From positions 91,764-155,763 of the forward strand of contig JAZIHH010000028.1 of NCBI GenBank assembly GCA_036678685.1: DNA of 64,000 nucleotides, read 5' to 3'. Positions 1 to 8,585 of this stretch are shown piece by piece. This DNA is from JAZIHH01 sp036678685. GTDB taxonomy: Bacteria; Bacillota; UBA4882; UBA10575. The translations under genes and the position numbers were made by a program. The notes beneath the pieces are model-generated. The model was not told the origin of the DNA. It made no database searches and saw only the letters and a program-made list of their open reading frames with translations. Position 1 is the stretch's first letter. Each line of letters starts with the position of its first letter.

Positions 1-108
1 CGCCTGGTTTGACGACTCCACCAAGACCTTCATGACCAGTTCCGGTTCTCCGCCGAGGAGGGCGGCGGTTATTCCCAGAATGATCAGGACAAAAAAGATG
101 GTTTTCAT
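1..108 (-). CDS. N-terminus of SpmA-like nucleoside-recognition membrane protein (partial)
   Basis: Thirty-six residues are visible before the gene leaves the window. They start at an ATG (108-106, minus) preceded by an AGGAAGGGA ribosome binding site. The peptide opens with one hydrophobic helix (about residues 4-19), then a GGEPELV turn and an amphipathic stretch. That layout resembles the N-terminus of spore maturation protein A and other nucleoside-recognition (Gate) domain proteins, which begin with one membrane helix followed by a T/G-x-EEV turn. It would be an integral membrane protein with a role in spore cortex maturation if truly SpmA. Identification rests on the short N-terminus only and is tentative. 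Confidence 0.4.
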   Translation of the reverse strand, partial: MKTIFFVLIILGITAALLGGEPELVMKVLVESSNQA

Positions 109-293
109 CACCGGCTTCCCTTCCTTTCGTAATAATCATAATGATGGATTTTTTAATTCCCTTCCATAAATGCTTACATTGGAAAAGAAAACTTTATGCT
201 TTTTTATTGTTATTGGCCGGTGCAGGAAAAAGGCCATTGGTTGGCTGGCTTCAGCCGGCCCGGGGAGCTTTTTTACCGTTATTGTCCGGGATA

Positions 294-319
294 GAAAAAG
301 GCCACCGTCGAGGTGGCCT
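294..319 (-). terminator. Rho-independent terminator after the PP-loop gene
   Basis: Eight-bp perfect stem (AGGCCACC at 299-306 with GGTGGCCT at 312-319) around a 5-nt loop. Read on the minus strand it is followed by a run of T (complement of 295-299). It lies 23 bp past the end of the minus-strand PP-loop gene. Confidence 0.8.
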
Positions 320-341
320 GGAGGGAACCGGGATTTGGTTT

Positions 342-1364
342 TTAATTGATCCGGAACCGGTCGGGCAGGGAAGAGTCCTTGGTGTTTATAACCTCCAGCT
401 CCTCCCGCCGGTGTTGCGGCCCGCCCCGGAGGATGCGGGCGGTTGCTTTCTTCCCGTCCGGGAGATCGCCGTAACGGGCGGTGAGCCGGGCGAGATTTTC
501 GAGATCGGCCGTGGACGGCCGGCCGCATCCCAAAGCCAGCGGCCCCGGGACGTGCTGGATTTTTAGAAGGAGCAGGCGGGGGTCACGCCGGCGGGGGAAA
601 AAGTGGCCCATGAGGCGCTGGTTTTCTTTTTGGTTGCGACCGATAATTGCCTTAAATTCCGGGCTGAGACGGAAGTGGCGCCCCAAGGAAAGCAAACGCA
701 GGGCATCGATTTCCAGGCGGCCGTCGTGGGTCAGGAGATCCGCCACTTTGCGCCCGTACTCTTTGTTGGTGAGCAGACAACCGCCGGCCGGGGACTCGTA
801 TTCGCGCAGACCATATTTTTTTGCCAGTTCCAACTGGATCTTTCTCTGGCGGCCCTTGATGGAGGGACAGTGGTCCAGGGAAATCCAGCCTTTTTCTTCC
901 GGAATGGTAGGCGGAAGGAGCCGGGCGGAGAGGGGACGGACGATCAAACCCTCCAGTCCCGTTTCCCGGTCAATAAGAGGAAAGGCTCCCTGGTGCTGCG
1001 ATTTCGGCCGCTGGCCTACCACTTCGCCGGTGACCAGAAAGGAAGCCCCGGTTTCCCGGAGCATTTCCCCGGCCCGGCGCAGAAAATAGATATGACAGTC
1101 CAGGCAGGGGTTGAAGGCGCGGCCGTAACCATATTTGGGTGACTCCAGGATACGGAGGTAATCTTCATCCAGGCGGACGATATGAAGCTTGGCCCCGGTC
1201 TGGGCAATAAGCCGTTTTACCTTGTTTATCTGTTTTTTTTCCGCTTCCGGGGGAAGGAAAGGTTGCAGAAAATGAACGGCTTCCACTTCCACCCCGGCTT
1301 CTTGCATGAGTTTTACTGCCAGGAGGCTGTCAAGACCTCCGGAAAAAAGAACGAGTGCTTTCAT
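342..1364 (-). CDS. PP-loop ATPase of the tRNA-thiolation (MnmA/ThiI-like) type
   Basis: A 340-residue cytoplasmic protein beginning MKALVLFSGGLDS, the PP-loop (SGGxDS) that binds ATP to adenylate a substrate. Later come a CLDC cysteine pair (near residue 85-88) and a TGEVVGQRPKSQ segment, both typical of PP-loop enzymes related to tRNA thiouridine synthases. A second CLL cysteine occurs in the GGCLLT stretch. The substrate cannot be read from sequence. The start has an AAAGGAC ribosome binding site nine bases upstream. The first 35 bp overlap the 3' end of the upstream exported-protein gene, so the two are probably translationally coupled. Family call is firm; the exact tRNA modification is not. 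Confidence 0.75.
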   Translation of the reverse strand: MKALVLFSGGLDSLLAVKLMQEAGVEVEAVHFLQPFLPPEAEKKQINKVKRLIAQTGAKLHIVRLDEDYLRILESPKYGYGRAFNPCLDCHIYFLRRAGEMLRETGASFLVTGEVVGQRPKSQHQGAFPLIDRETGLEGLIVRPLSARLLPPTIPEEKGWISLDHCPSIKGRQRKIQLELAKKYGLREYESPAGGCLLTNKEYGRKVADLLTHDGRLEIDALRLLSLGRHFRLSPEFKAIIGRNQKENQRLMGHFFPRRRDPRLLLLKIQHVPGPLALGCGRPSTADLENLARLTARYGDLPDGKKATARILRGGPQHRREELEVINTKDSSLPDRFRIN

Positions 1365-2016
1365 AGAAAATTGTCCTTTCTAAAGATGAATTTTGGTCCG
1401 TCTCTGTCCACTCTTCCTCCGCGGGAATGAGGTCGGCGGGAAGCTCAAAATATTCCGGCGGGACCGGCTCAAGAGAAAACTCCTTGATTTCCACCAGAAT
1501 TTCCGAGATGACCGTTTCTTCGCGAAAAATCCGTTCCCGTTTTTGCAGGGGAAAACCTCCCAGTTCGGGAGAGAGCCAGAGGGTAACTTCCCAACTGGGA
1601 ACAGCCGGGTTTGTACAGCGGGTTATTTCACATTTGTAACCCAGGATTGTTTCCTCGCCTATTATTTCCCAGATCAATTCTTCGGCATTGGCAACCTCCA
1701 GATCCAGGATGTCCGCCACCAACACCGGATAATACGGTGTGGAAAAATATTCCCAGCCCCCCTCGTCAAAATACCAGATGATATCCAAATCCGGGCGGAC
1801 AATGGTAACCGTGGGTGGAAACGGCGGGGCATAAATCACCTGACGGATCAGGTCCCCGGATTGAAAGTGCCGGATTTCTTGAAAATAATTGCCGGAAGTA
1901 ACCGAGGCGTGATAGGAAAAGTTCACGGGCTTATCGCCGGTTGCCGCCCAACAGGGAAAAGAAAGGAATAAGGTGAAAAAACCAGGCAGAAGCAGTGTAA
2001 TTCTTACCCGTCTCAT
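1330..2016 (-). CDS. Exported LolA-like hypothetical protein
   Basis: A 228-residue protein with an N-terminal signal peptide (MRRVR, hydrophobic core LLLPGFFTLFLSF, then a CWAA cleavage-type site near residue 22). The start at 2016 is chosen over an upstream in-frame ATG (2055) because AAGGAGGG lies five bases before it. The mature part is rich in beta-strand pattern, with a GYKCE motif and a C-terminal FELPADL segment common in LolA-like and outer membrane lipoprotein-sorting-type proteins. The second LolA-like protein in this window (36673-37431) has the same general build. Its 3' end overlaps the PP-loop gene by 35 bp. Function is unknown; envelope localisation is inferred from the signal peptide. 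Confidence 0.65.
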   Translation of the reverse strand: MRRVRITLLLPGFFTLFLSFPCWAATGDKPVNFSYHASVTSGNYFQEIRHFQSGDLIRQVIYAPPFPPTVTIVRPDLDIIWYFDEGGWEYFSTPYYPVLVADILDLEVANAEELIWEIIGEETILGYKCEITRCTNPAVPSWEVTLWLSPELGGFPLQKRERIFREETVISEILVEIKEFSLEPVPPEYFELPADLIPAEEEWTETDQNSSLERTIFYESTRSFFRRS

Positions 2017-2166
2017 CTTGCTCCCTCCTTTCAATAGGGATTCGGCATTCTCCATCCATTTCCTTTTTCTTAACTTAACTTAAAAACAGAAGCGGACGGA
2101 GGGGCTGGCTTTGACTTTTTTCAATTAAGGCCTGAGGTCCGGTTTGGTTTTCTTTTGGCCGGGGTC

Positions 2167-2195
2167 TTTACAGGCGACGAATTATAAGGTATAAT
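2167..2195 (+). promoter_or_regulatory. Promoter of tRNA-Leu
   Basis: TTTACA at 2167-2172, a 17-bp spacer, and a perfect TATAAT at 2190-2195, ending ten bases before the mature tRNA 5' end. Confidence 0.8.
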
Positions 2196-2204
2196 AGTGG
2201 CGAA

Positions 2205-2291
<87 letters not shown>

Positions 2292-2309
2292 CTTTTATAG
2301 TTTATGACA

Positions 2310-2344
2310 AGTCCGGTTGAACCATGCCGGGCTTTTTTGTTTTT
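2310..2344 (+). terminator. Terminator of the tRNA-Leu unit
   Basis: Stem AGTCCGG (2310-2316) with CCGGGCT (2327-2333), one G-T pair, followed by a T-rich tail TTTTTGTTTTT. Confidence 0.75.
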
Positions 2345-2358
2345 CCGCCGTTACCGGG

Positions 2359-2387
2359 TTTAATTATGTTCCCGGGTGCGGTATAAT
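2359..2387 (+). promoter_or_regulatory. Promoter of the alpha/beta hydrolase gene
   Basis: Perfect TATAAT at 2382-2387, 17 bp after a weak TTTAAT. The start codon lies 36 bp downstream of the -10 box. Confidence 0.55.
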
Positions 2388-2422
2388 CGAAAGAGCAAAG
2401 CAAAAATGAGGGGGCGATACAT

Positions 2423-3181
2423 ATGCAAAAAGCAGTGGAACTTATCGTAAACGGGAAAACCCTCCGGGGAATGTATCACCGCCCACCGGAAGAGGGAAAA
2501 TTTCCCACGGTCATTCTTTTTCACGGGTTTACCGGTAACAAACTGGAACCCCACCGTATCTTCCTTAAACTATCCCGGCGGTTGGCCGCCGCGGGGATTG
2601 CCGCGTTGCGCTTCGATTTCAGTGGTTCGGGCGAGAGTGACGGCGATTTTGAAGAAATGACCTTCTCTTCGGAAGTGCACGAGGCGGAGGCCATCGTGGA
2701 TTATGCTCTCTCCCTGCCGGACACGGACGGTGAAAATTTGGGGGTAGTGGGTTTAAGTCTTGGCGGCGCCGTGGCGGCAACCCTGGCCGGGCGGCGGCCG
2801 GATACCCTGCGCAGCGTGGTGTTGTGGGCGGCTGCGGATCAAGACGTGGTGGTGCAGGGCTTTAACCGGAGTATGGCGGAGAAAAAACTCTACCGGGACG
2901 AGCGGGGTTGTTATGATCTGGGCGGCCTCTGGCTGAACGGTTCGTTTCTGGAAGACATGAAAAAGTGGGACCCTTTGGCGGAGGTACAGAAATTTCCCGG
3001 GCGGGTACTGATCATCCACGGTGACCAGGATGAGATCGTGCCTGTGGCTATAGCCCACAAGTATTATGAGGTTTTAGCCGGCCGGGCGGAACTGGAAATA
3101 ATTGCGGGGGCCGATCATACTTTTAACCGGCACGACTGGGAAGACCGGGTTTTAACGCGGACGGTGGATTTTTTCCGTTAG
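2423..3181 (+). CDS. Alpha/beta hydrolase (serine esterase type)
   Basis: A 252-residue cytoplasmic enzyme with the complete alpha/beta-hydrolase layout. The HGFTGNK oxyanion-loop motif is near residue 34, the nucleophile elbow GLSLGG near residue 112, the acid in the GDQDEIVP stretch near residue 197, and the catalytic histidine in GADHTF near residue 232. There is no signal peptide. Length and motif spacing match cinnamoyl/feruloyl-esterase-like small hydrolases, but the acyl substrate cannot be inferred. It is a monocistronic gene behind its own TATAAT promoter, with no functional link to neighbours evident. Confidence 0.8.
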   Translation: MQKAVELIVNGKTLRGMYHRPPEEGKFPTVILFHGFTGNKLEPHRIFLKLSRRLAAAGIAALRFDFSGSGESDGDFEEMTFSSEVHEAEAIVDYALSLPDTDGENLGVVGLSLGGAVAATLAGRRPDTLRSVVLWAAADQDVVVQGFNRSMAEKKLYRDERGCYDLGGLWLNGSFLEDMKKWDPLAEVQKFPGRVLIIHGDQDEIVPVAIAHKYYEVLAGRAELEIIAGADHTFNRHDWEDRVLTRTVDFFR

Positions 3182-3225
3182 TGTAAAATTACTGTCGGTT
3201 TTTGCAGGAAATATCTTAAAAAGTA

Positions 3226-3288
3226 GAGGAACCTCACATTCAGAGACAGTTGAATGAATCCTCATGAAAAAGAAGGCTGAGGTTCCTC
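3226..3288 (+). repeat. 11-bp perfect inverted repeat in a gene-free stretch
   Basis: GAGGAACCTCA (3226-3236) and its exact complement TGAGGTTCCTC (3278-3288) enclose 41 bp. It sits in the gene-free interval 3182-3604. The remainder (3290-3480) has only short broken frames. I see no intact gene in it and suspect transposon debris. Confidence 0.6.
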
Positions 3289-3536
3289 ATGGATTTAGTT
3301 CGCTCAACTGACCTATGAGCGGAGCTATTACCAGCATAAAGAAGCAAGAAGTATGCGTACTTAGTGGATGAGCAGATAGGGGTTACTCCTCATGCAAGCA
3401 TCGGTTCTGTTTGCTGTCGAGATAAAAGAAGCAGTGCAGGAAAAACTGAAGCGTTTTATCAAAAAGAAAGCTTTTGGGGGTAAATTAAATATTGATAATG
3501 TTCCATTATTACATTGAATACAATGCTGTTATTTAG

Positions 3537-3588
3537 TGCATGTTTGCTGAATGTGGGGTCGAAAAACCTACAGTATCCTGACACCGTC
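3537..3588 (+). repeat. 52-bp dispersed repeat, copy 1
   Basis: The segment from TGCATGTTTGCTG to GACACCGTC recurs at 23787-23838 in the same orientation with 48 of 52 positions identical. All four differences are transitions. It lies just upstream of the first LacI regulator and probably is the end of an insertion sequence or a recombination scar. Confidence 0.85.
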
Positions 3589-3604
3589 ATAAATTTATAA
3601 TGAG

Positions 3605-3657
3605 TTGACTTTTTTTGGTGAATAAGATATAATAAGACCATAAAACGAAACGTTTCG
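3605..3657 (+). promoter_or_regulatory. Promoter and LacI-type operator of the first sugar regulator
   Basis: TTGACT (3605-3610), 17-bp spacer, TATAAT (3628-3633). Just downstream, at the expected transcription start, is the perfect 12-bp palindrome CGAAACGTTTCG (3646-3657) with the central CG typical of LacI-family sites. The position implies autorepression. Confidence 0.8.
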
Positions 3658-3677
3658 CGAAACAAAGGAGAAGGATT

Positions 3678-4685
3678 ATGACAACAACGATCAAAGACAT
3701 TGCTAAATACACAGGGCTTTCCATATCAACCATTTCCAAATATTTAAATGGTGGTAATGTTCTGGAACGCAATAAGAAGTTAATTGAAGAAGCAATTCAA
3801 ACTCTTGATTTTAAGGTTAATGAGATGGCCAGGGGCCTCAGAACCAATCGGACCATGACTGTGGGTGTGCTTATCCCGAGTCTGGAAAATATATTTTTCA
3901 CAAGCATTGTCTCGAATATTGAGAGTATGTTGTTGAAAGAGGGATATAGCACAATTGTGTGTGATTATAAGGAGGATCCCCGGTTAGAAGAGAAAAAACT
4001 TCAGTTTTTATTCGACAAAATGGTTGACGGGATTGTCTTGATGCCCGTACCTGGAAATGACAATTTAGTAAAGGAGATTATTGCCAGGGGAACGCCCTTG
4101 GTATTAATTGATCGTTTGGTCAATGACGTTGATTGTGATGTTGTGTTAGTTGATAATCTTAACGCTTCTTATAATGCGGTTGAACAACTGATCATCCGCG
4201 GTCATCGGCGAATTGGGATTATTGTGGGGCCGCAAAACATATATACTGCGCAGGAACGGTTGAAAGGTTATATTCGTGTTTTTGAAGATTACGGGCTGAA
4301 GGTTGACCCGAATCTGATCAAATATGGCGACTACCAGATTGAAAGTGGATACCATTTATTACTGGAGTTAATGAAGATTGACCCCCCGCCAACCGCGGTT
4401 TATGTGACGAATTATGAAATGACGATCGGGAGTATCATTGCAATTAACGAGAATAATATTAGAATACCGGATGATATCTCCTTCATCGGCTTTGATAATC
4501 AAGATCTGACACGAATTGTCAAACCGGCGCTGTCGATTGTTGTCCAACCAGTCCAGCAAATTGGAGAAACAGCCGCGAAGATTCTTTTGAAAAGAATGCG
4601 AAAAGACCAAAAGGGCTTTCCTGTAGTCACACGATTAAAGACCGAATTGTTGCTCAGGGATTCCATTAAGAAGGTAGAAGGCTAA
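3678..4685 (+). CDS. LacI-family transcriptional regulator of the GH65 operon
   Basis: A 335-residue regulator. The N-terminal helix-turn-helix (TTIKDIAKYTGLSISTISKYLNG, residues 2-24) is followed by the hinge region and a periplasmic-binding-protein-like effector domain (about 60-330), with the usual GVLIPSLEN start and a VYVTNYEMTIGSI segment. An AAAGGAG site precedes the ATG. The gene has its own promoter with a CGAAACGTTTCG operator. Related boxes occur before the FGGY kinase (4745) and before the binding-protein gene (9075), so it most likely represses the 4.8-16.6 kb operon and responds to a sugar or sugar phosphate. The inducer is unknown. Confidence 0.9.
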   Translation: MTTTIKDIAKYTGLSISTISKYLNGGNVLERNKKLIEEAIQTLDFKVNEMARGLRTNRTMTVGVLIPSLENIFFTSIVSNIESMLLKEGYSTIVCDYKEDPRLEEKKLQFLFDKMVDGIVLMPVPGNDNLVKEIIARGTPLVLIDRLVNDVDCDVVLVDNLNASYNAVEQLIIRGHRRIGIIVGPQNIYTAQERLKGYIRVFEDYGLKVDPNLIKYGDYQIESGYHLLLELMKIDPPPTAVYVTNYEMTIGSIIAINENNIRIPDDISFIGFDNQDLTRIVKPALSIVVQPVQQIGETAAKILLKRMRKDQKGFPVVTRLKTELLLRDSIKKVEG

Positions 4686-4695
4686 AAACGGAGTA

Positions 4696-4790
4696 GGGAC
4701 AAGAATTAAGCAAAAATCTTGTCCCGAAAAATATGGCCGTAAAACGAAACGTTTAACCCTAATATATTAACATAAAGTGTAATGTTTCGT
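4696..4790 (+). promoter_or_regulatory. Hairpin and LacI-type operator upstream of the FGGY kinase
   Basis: A nine-bp hairpin (GGGACAAGA 4696-4704 with TCTTGTCCC 4717-4725) without a T-run is followed by CGAAACGTTTAA (4745-4756), ten of twelve matches to the operator before the regulator gene. A half-match ATGTTTCGTG lies near 4782-4791. A TATATT at 4763-4768 could be the -10 box; no clear -35 is seen. Confidence 0.6.
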
Positions 4791-4815
4791 GTTAATAAAG
4801 TGAGGGGATTATTAG

Positions 4816-6348
4816 TTGTCAAAACGCTTTTTGCTAGGCATTGATCTTGGTACTTCCGGTTGTAAACTCACAGTTTTTGATTTTACGGGACGTGTTGTTG
4901 CGACGGCCGCCGGTAAATATAATACCGATTATTCCAAGGCAGGTTATGCGGAGCAAGATCCTTTTACTTGGTGGAAAACCATATGCCAGGAGCTCCATAA
5001 CTTAATTGAGGTTCAAAAGGTGGACCCCAGGGCTATTGCCGCGATTGGGGTTGACGGAATTAGTTGGGTCTGCCTTCCGGTGGATCGAAACGGCGTTCCC
5101 CTCAGAAAAGCCATGATTTGGTTAGATCGTCGTGCTGAAAAACAAGCGGCCTGGTTACGGGAGACCTTGGGCGAAGAAGAACTGATTCGATTAAGCGGCA
5201 ACCCGGTTGATCCGGCTTATATAACGCCCAAAATATTATGGCTTCGTGAAAATGAACCGGAAATATATGCACGGACGGGGAAATTTTTGCAAAGCAATGC
5301 TTTTGTCGTTTATAAACTAACCGGTGAGTTATCACAAGATTATTCCCAGGCTTATGGTTTTCATTTCTTTGATATTGCCAAAGGTTTATGGGATGAAAAC
5401 ATTGCGGAACAGATGGGGATATCTCTTGACTTGATGGCCCCTTTGTTCCATAGTCATGAGGTGGTGGGAACGGTAAGTTCAAAAGCGGCGGCGGAGACAG
5501 GACTGGTTACGGGGATTCCCGTGGTGGCCGGGGGATTGGATGCGGCTTGCTGTGCGCTGGGTGCAGGAGTGGTTAAACCCGGGCAAACCCAGGAACAAGG
5601 GGGGCAAGCCGGCGGAATGAGTATTTTAGTAGACCAACCATTGTTCCATCCGAAGTTAATCCTGGGCTACCATGTCATCCCTAATTTATGGTTGTTGCAA
5701 GGTGGAACCGTGGGTGGTGGTGGCACCTTGAATTGGTTTAACGAACAATTTGGGTATTACGAACAACAGATCGGAAAGGCCGTCAACAAAAACTCTTTTG
5801 AAGTAATGAGCGAAGAAGCCGCTACGGTTCCACCGGGCGCGGACGGATTGATCTTTCTGCCTTATATGGCCGGTGAACGTTCGCCAATTTGGAATAGTAA
5901 AGCACGGGGTGTCTTCTTCGGAGTCTCTTATGATAAAACCAGAGCCCACTTCATTCGCGCCATGATGGAGGGTGTTGGGTTTTCCCTGTTACATAACCTA
6001 AAGACGGCCGAAGAAGCAAATGCTTATGTAAAGGAATTAATCAGTGTGGGCGGGGCGGCGAACAGCCGGGTTTGGACACAGATTAAAGCCGATATTACCG
6101 GGAAAGTGATTCATGTACCATTGTCGGATCAGGCGACCACTTTGGGGGTAGCTTTGTTGGCCGGGGTGGGGGCCGGGGTATATTCCAGTTTTGAAGAAGC
6201 AGTGCAAAAAACCGTTCGTATCCAAAGAACCCACTACCCCTCCCTTGATAACCATGACACTTACGAGAAGTTTTATCAGATTTATCTTGAGTTATACCAA
6301 AAGTTGCAAGATAGTTTCGAAACGCTTGCCCGGATCACAGGCCAATAA
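4816..6348 (+). CDS. FGGY-family carbohydrate kinase (xylulokinase-like)
   Basis: A 510-residue kinase starting at TTG (GAGGGG ribosome binding site eight bases before). The N-terminal ATPase lobe opens with the phosphate-binding GIDLGTSGCK (residues 8-17). The C-terminal lobe contains a GGTVGGGGT segment, the FGGY signature region GLIFLPYMAGERSP (about 353-366), and a VGGAANSRVW adenosine-binding motif (about 414-423). Length and signature fit xylulokinase-type enzymes that phosphorylate a keto-pentose or hexulose with ATP. The neighbours (GatD-like dehydrogenase, FucU-like mutarotase, class II aldolase) suggest the aglycone released by the GH65 enzyme, or its oxidation product, is the substrate. 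The exact sugar is undetermined. Confidence 0.85.
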   Translation: MSKRFLLGIDLGTSGCKLTVFDFTGRVVATAAGKYNTDYSKAGYAEQDPFTWWKTICQELHNLIEVQKVDPRAIAAIGVDGISWVCLPVDRNGVPLRKAMIWLDRRAEKQAAWLRETLGEEELIRLSGNPVDPAYITPKILWLRENEPEIYARTGKFLQSNAFVVYKLTGELSQDYSQAYGFHFFDIAKGLWDENIAEQMGISLDLMAPLFHSHEVVGTVSSKAAAETGLVTGIPVVAGGLDAACCALGAGVVKPGQTQEQGGQAGGMSILVDQPLFHPKLILGYHVIPNLWLLQGGTVGGGGTLNWFNEQFGYYEQQIGKAVNKNSFEVMSEEAATVPPGADGLIFLPYMAGERSPIWNSKARGVFFGVSYDKTRAHFIRAMMEGVGFSLLHNLKTAEEANAYVKELISVGGAANSRVWTQIKADITGKVIHVPLSDQATTLGVALLAGVGAGVYSSFEEAVQKTVRIQRTHYPSLDNHDTYEKFYQIYLELYQKLQDSFETLARITGQ

Positions 6349-6371
6349 AAGCCAATATAGGAGGGGGATTC

Positions 6372-7412
6372 ATGAAAGCGGCAGTTTTGTATGGAGCCCG
6401 CGATTTGCGTTACACCGATTTTGAAACACCAAAGATTGACGAGCATAAGATATTAGTCAGGGTGAAAGCGACCGGTATTTGTGGTTCTGATCTTCCGCGT
6501 GTTTTAGGAAACGGAGCACATTTTTACCCGATTATTCTTGGGCATGAATTCTCCGGCGAAGTGGTTGAGGTGGGTTCGACGGTTACCAACATTAAGGCCG
6601 GGGAGAGGATTGTTGGGGCTCCTTTGCTTCCTTGTCTGAAGTGTGCGGATTGCCAAAAAGGCTGGTACTCCCAGTGTAAAAACTATAGTTTTGTCGGTTC
6701 CAGGGTTTTCGGCAGTTGGGCAGAGTATGTCAAAATACCAGCCATTAATGGGGTTAAATTACCGGATGGGGTCTCTTTTGAGCAAGGTGCGCTTTTTGAA
6801 CCGGCGACTGTAGCCTTGCATGGTCTGTTCGTGATGGGATTCCGGGGTGGGAGCGACGTTGCGATTGTAGGGTGCGGGACGATCGGAATGTTAGCATTGC
6901 AATTCGCCAAGATCCTGGGAGCAAGGCGGATAATAGCCTTGGATCTTGATTCCAGAAAATTGGCTTTGGCGAAAAAGTATGGTGCCAGCGAGTGTATTAA
7001 TACGGGTGAGATCAATTTCAAAGAGCGGATTCAAGAACTAACCGCCGGCCGGGGTTTTGAAATGGTTGTGGAATGTGCCGGGGTGGAGTTCACCGAAAAG
7101 CTCAGTTTAGAGCTGGCCGGGAACAAAGGACATGTCATGTTTATTGGCACTCCTGCCAAGCCTGTTACTTTGGCTCCGAAAGAGTTTGAAAACATTAACC
7201 GTAAAGAATTGACCGTACGCGGGTCGTGGATGTCATACTCGCCGCCTTTTCCGGGGAAGGAATGGGAGTTGACCAGTTATTACTTGCAACAAGGCTTGCT
7301 CCGGGTTGATGAATTAATCGATCGCATCATTCCCCTTTCCGAAATTAATGAGGCGTTTAATGATTTGGCCGTACCCGGTAAAGTAAACGGGAAAATTCTC
7401 TTGCAAGGGTAA
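6372..7412 (+). CDS. Zinc-dependent polyol dehydrogenase, galactitol-1-phosphate 5-dehydrogenase-like
   Basis: A 346-residue medium-chain dehydrogenase. Catalytic zinc ligands are in GICGSDLPR (Cys near 37) and GHEFSG (His-Glu near 58). The structural-zinc cysteines are in PCLKCADCQKGWYSQC (about 94-109). The Rossmann motif is GCGTIG (about 173-178). Segments such as NGAHFYPIILGHEFSG, PLLPC and KELTVRGSWMSYS resemble the GatD family, which oxidises galactitol-1-phosphate to tagatose-6-phosphate with NAD. With a GatY-like aldolase at the end of the same operon, a polyol or ketose phosphate route is plausible. Substrate assignment is by family likeness only. Confidence 0.8.
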   Translation: MKAAVLYGARDLRYTDFETPKIDEHKILVRVKATGICGSDLPRVLGNGAHFYPIILGHEFSGEVVEVGSTVTNIKAGERIVGAPLLPCLKCADCQKGWYSQCKNYSFVGSRVFGSWAEYVKIPAINGVKLPDGVSFEQGALFEPATVALHGLFVMGFRGGSDVAIVGCGTIGMLALQFAKILGARRIIALDLDSRKLALAKKYGASECINTGEINFKERIQELTAGRGFEMVVECAGVEFTEKLSLELAGNKGHVMFIGTPAKPVTLAPKEFENINRKELTVRGSWMSYSPPFPGKEWELTSYYLQQGLLRVDELIDRIIPLSEINEAFNDLAVPGKVNGKILLQG

Positions 7413-7502
7413 ATCGTATGATGCTTGGCGCGGGAAAGGAGGTACCAATTTAGAAAAAAGCATTTAATTTAGCAAATTGAATAATTTGTAAGGAGGAGTA
7501 TT

Positions 7503-8549
7503 ATGGGTAACTTTAATACATTTAAGGCCATAGATGGAGTTGATCCGCGTTTAGTTCCGAAACGGAGAGTCTATACCGGAGCCGAAATTCCTGCGATCGG
7601 TTTTGGGACATTTAGTTCTGAACGCTACAGTGCCGAGCAAGTTGCCGAAGCCGTCAAGGGAGCGATCGCGGTTGGTTACCGCCATTTTGACTGTGCATCT
7701 GTTTATGGCAATGAGCATTTAATTGGTGAAGTTTTACAAGAGGCGATTAGGTCCGGGATTAAACGGGAAGAATTTTGGATTACCTCGAAATTATGGAATG
7801 ATATGCATGGTGAGGGTGATGTGCTGATCGCATGCGCTAAATCCTTGAAGGATTTAAGGTTGGATTATTTAGACCTTTACCTGGTCCATTGGCCGTTTCC
7901 CAATTATCATCCCCCCGGCGCTAGTTTGGACTATCGTGATCCGAAAGCCCGCCCCTATATTCATGAGGAATTTATGAAAGTTTGGCGGCAGATGGAACGC
8001 CTGGTCGAGATGGGGCTGGTCAAACATATCGGGACCTCAAACATGACCATTCCCAAACTTAAATTGTTGTTACGGGATGCTAAAATCAAACCGGCTTGTA
8101 ATCAAATGGAGTTACATCCGCATTTTCAACAACCCGAGTTATTCCAGTTTTTACTGGACAATGATATTGTTCCGATTGGCTTTTGTCCAATCGGGTCACC
8201 CAACCGTCCGGACCGGGATAAAACCGAAAATGATACGGTCGTCATTGAGGATCCGGTTATTGTCAATATTGCGCAGCGGTATAAAGTCCATCCGGCGGTG
8301 ATCTGTGTCAAATGGGCTGTTCAAAGGGGTCAAGTCCCGATTCCCTTTTCCGTCCACCGCCATAAGTATTTAAGCAACCTAAAGGGTGTAGTGGTCGATC
8401 CCCTGACCACTGAGGAAATGGAGGAAATCGCAAAAATTGATAAGAATTGCCGTTTGATTAAGGGTCAGGTTTTCTTATGGAAAGGGGCGAAAAGTTGGGA
8501 AGATCTTTGGGATCCGGACGGTAAAATCGCTGGCTGGGAAGGTCATTGA
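7503..8549 (+). CDS. Aldo/keto reductase
   Basis: A 348-residue TIM-barrel oxidoreductase. The catalytic tetrad is visible as Asp and Tyr in FDCASVYGNE (about 61-70), Lys in TSKLWN (about 94) and His in LVHWPF (about 127). NADPH-binding features include the GTSNM and IPFSVHRHKYL segments. An AAGGAGGAG site precedes the ATG. It is the third gene of the sugar operon, between the GatD-like dehydrogenase and the mutarotase. Two oxidoreductases in one operon suggest redox isomerisation of the sugar (reduction to a polyol then oxidation at another carbon, or the reverse). That reading is inference. Confidence 0.85.
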   Translation: MGNFNTFKAIDGVDPRLVPKRRVYTGAEIPAIGFGTFSSERYSAEQVAEAVKGAIAVGYRHFDCASVYGNEHLIGEVLQEAIRSGIKREEFWITSKLWNDMHGEGDVLIACAKSLKDLRLDYLDLYLVHWPFPNYHPPGASLDYRDPKARPYIHEEFMKVWRQMERLVEMGLVKHIGTSNMTIPKLKLLLRDAKIKPACNQMELHPHFQQPELFQFLLDNDIVPIGFCPIGSPNRPDRDKTENDTVVIEDPVIVNIAQRYKVHPAVICVKWAVQRGQVPIPFSVHRHKYLSNLKGVVVDPLTTEEMEEIAKIDKNCRLIKGQVFLWKGAKSWEDLWDPDGKIAGWEGH

Positions 8550-8585
8550 ATTTGGGCTTACGATTAATTGTTAAGGAGGATCTTG

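Noticed and set aside
3459..3665. Minus-strand frames sharing a CRFFDPTFSKHA peptide with 23742-24038
   Set aside because: The shared peptide is only the translation of the 52-bp dispersed repeat. The frames diverge at once outside it and have no ribosome binding sites.
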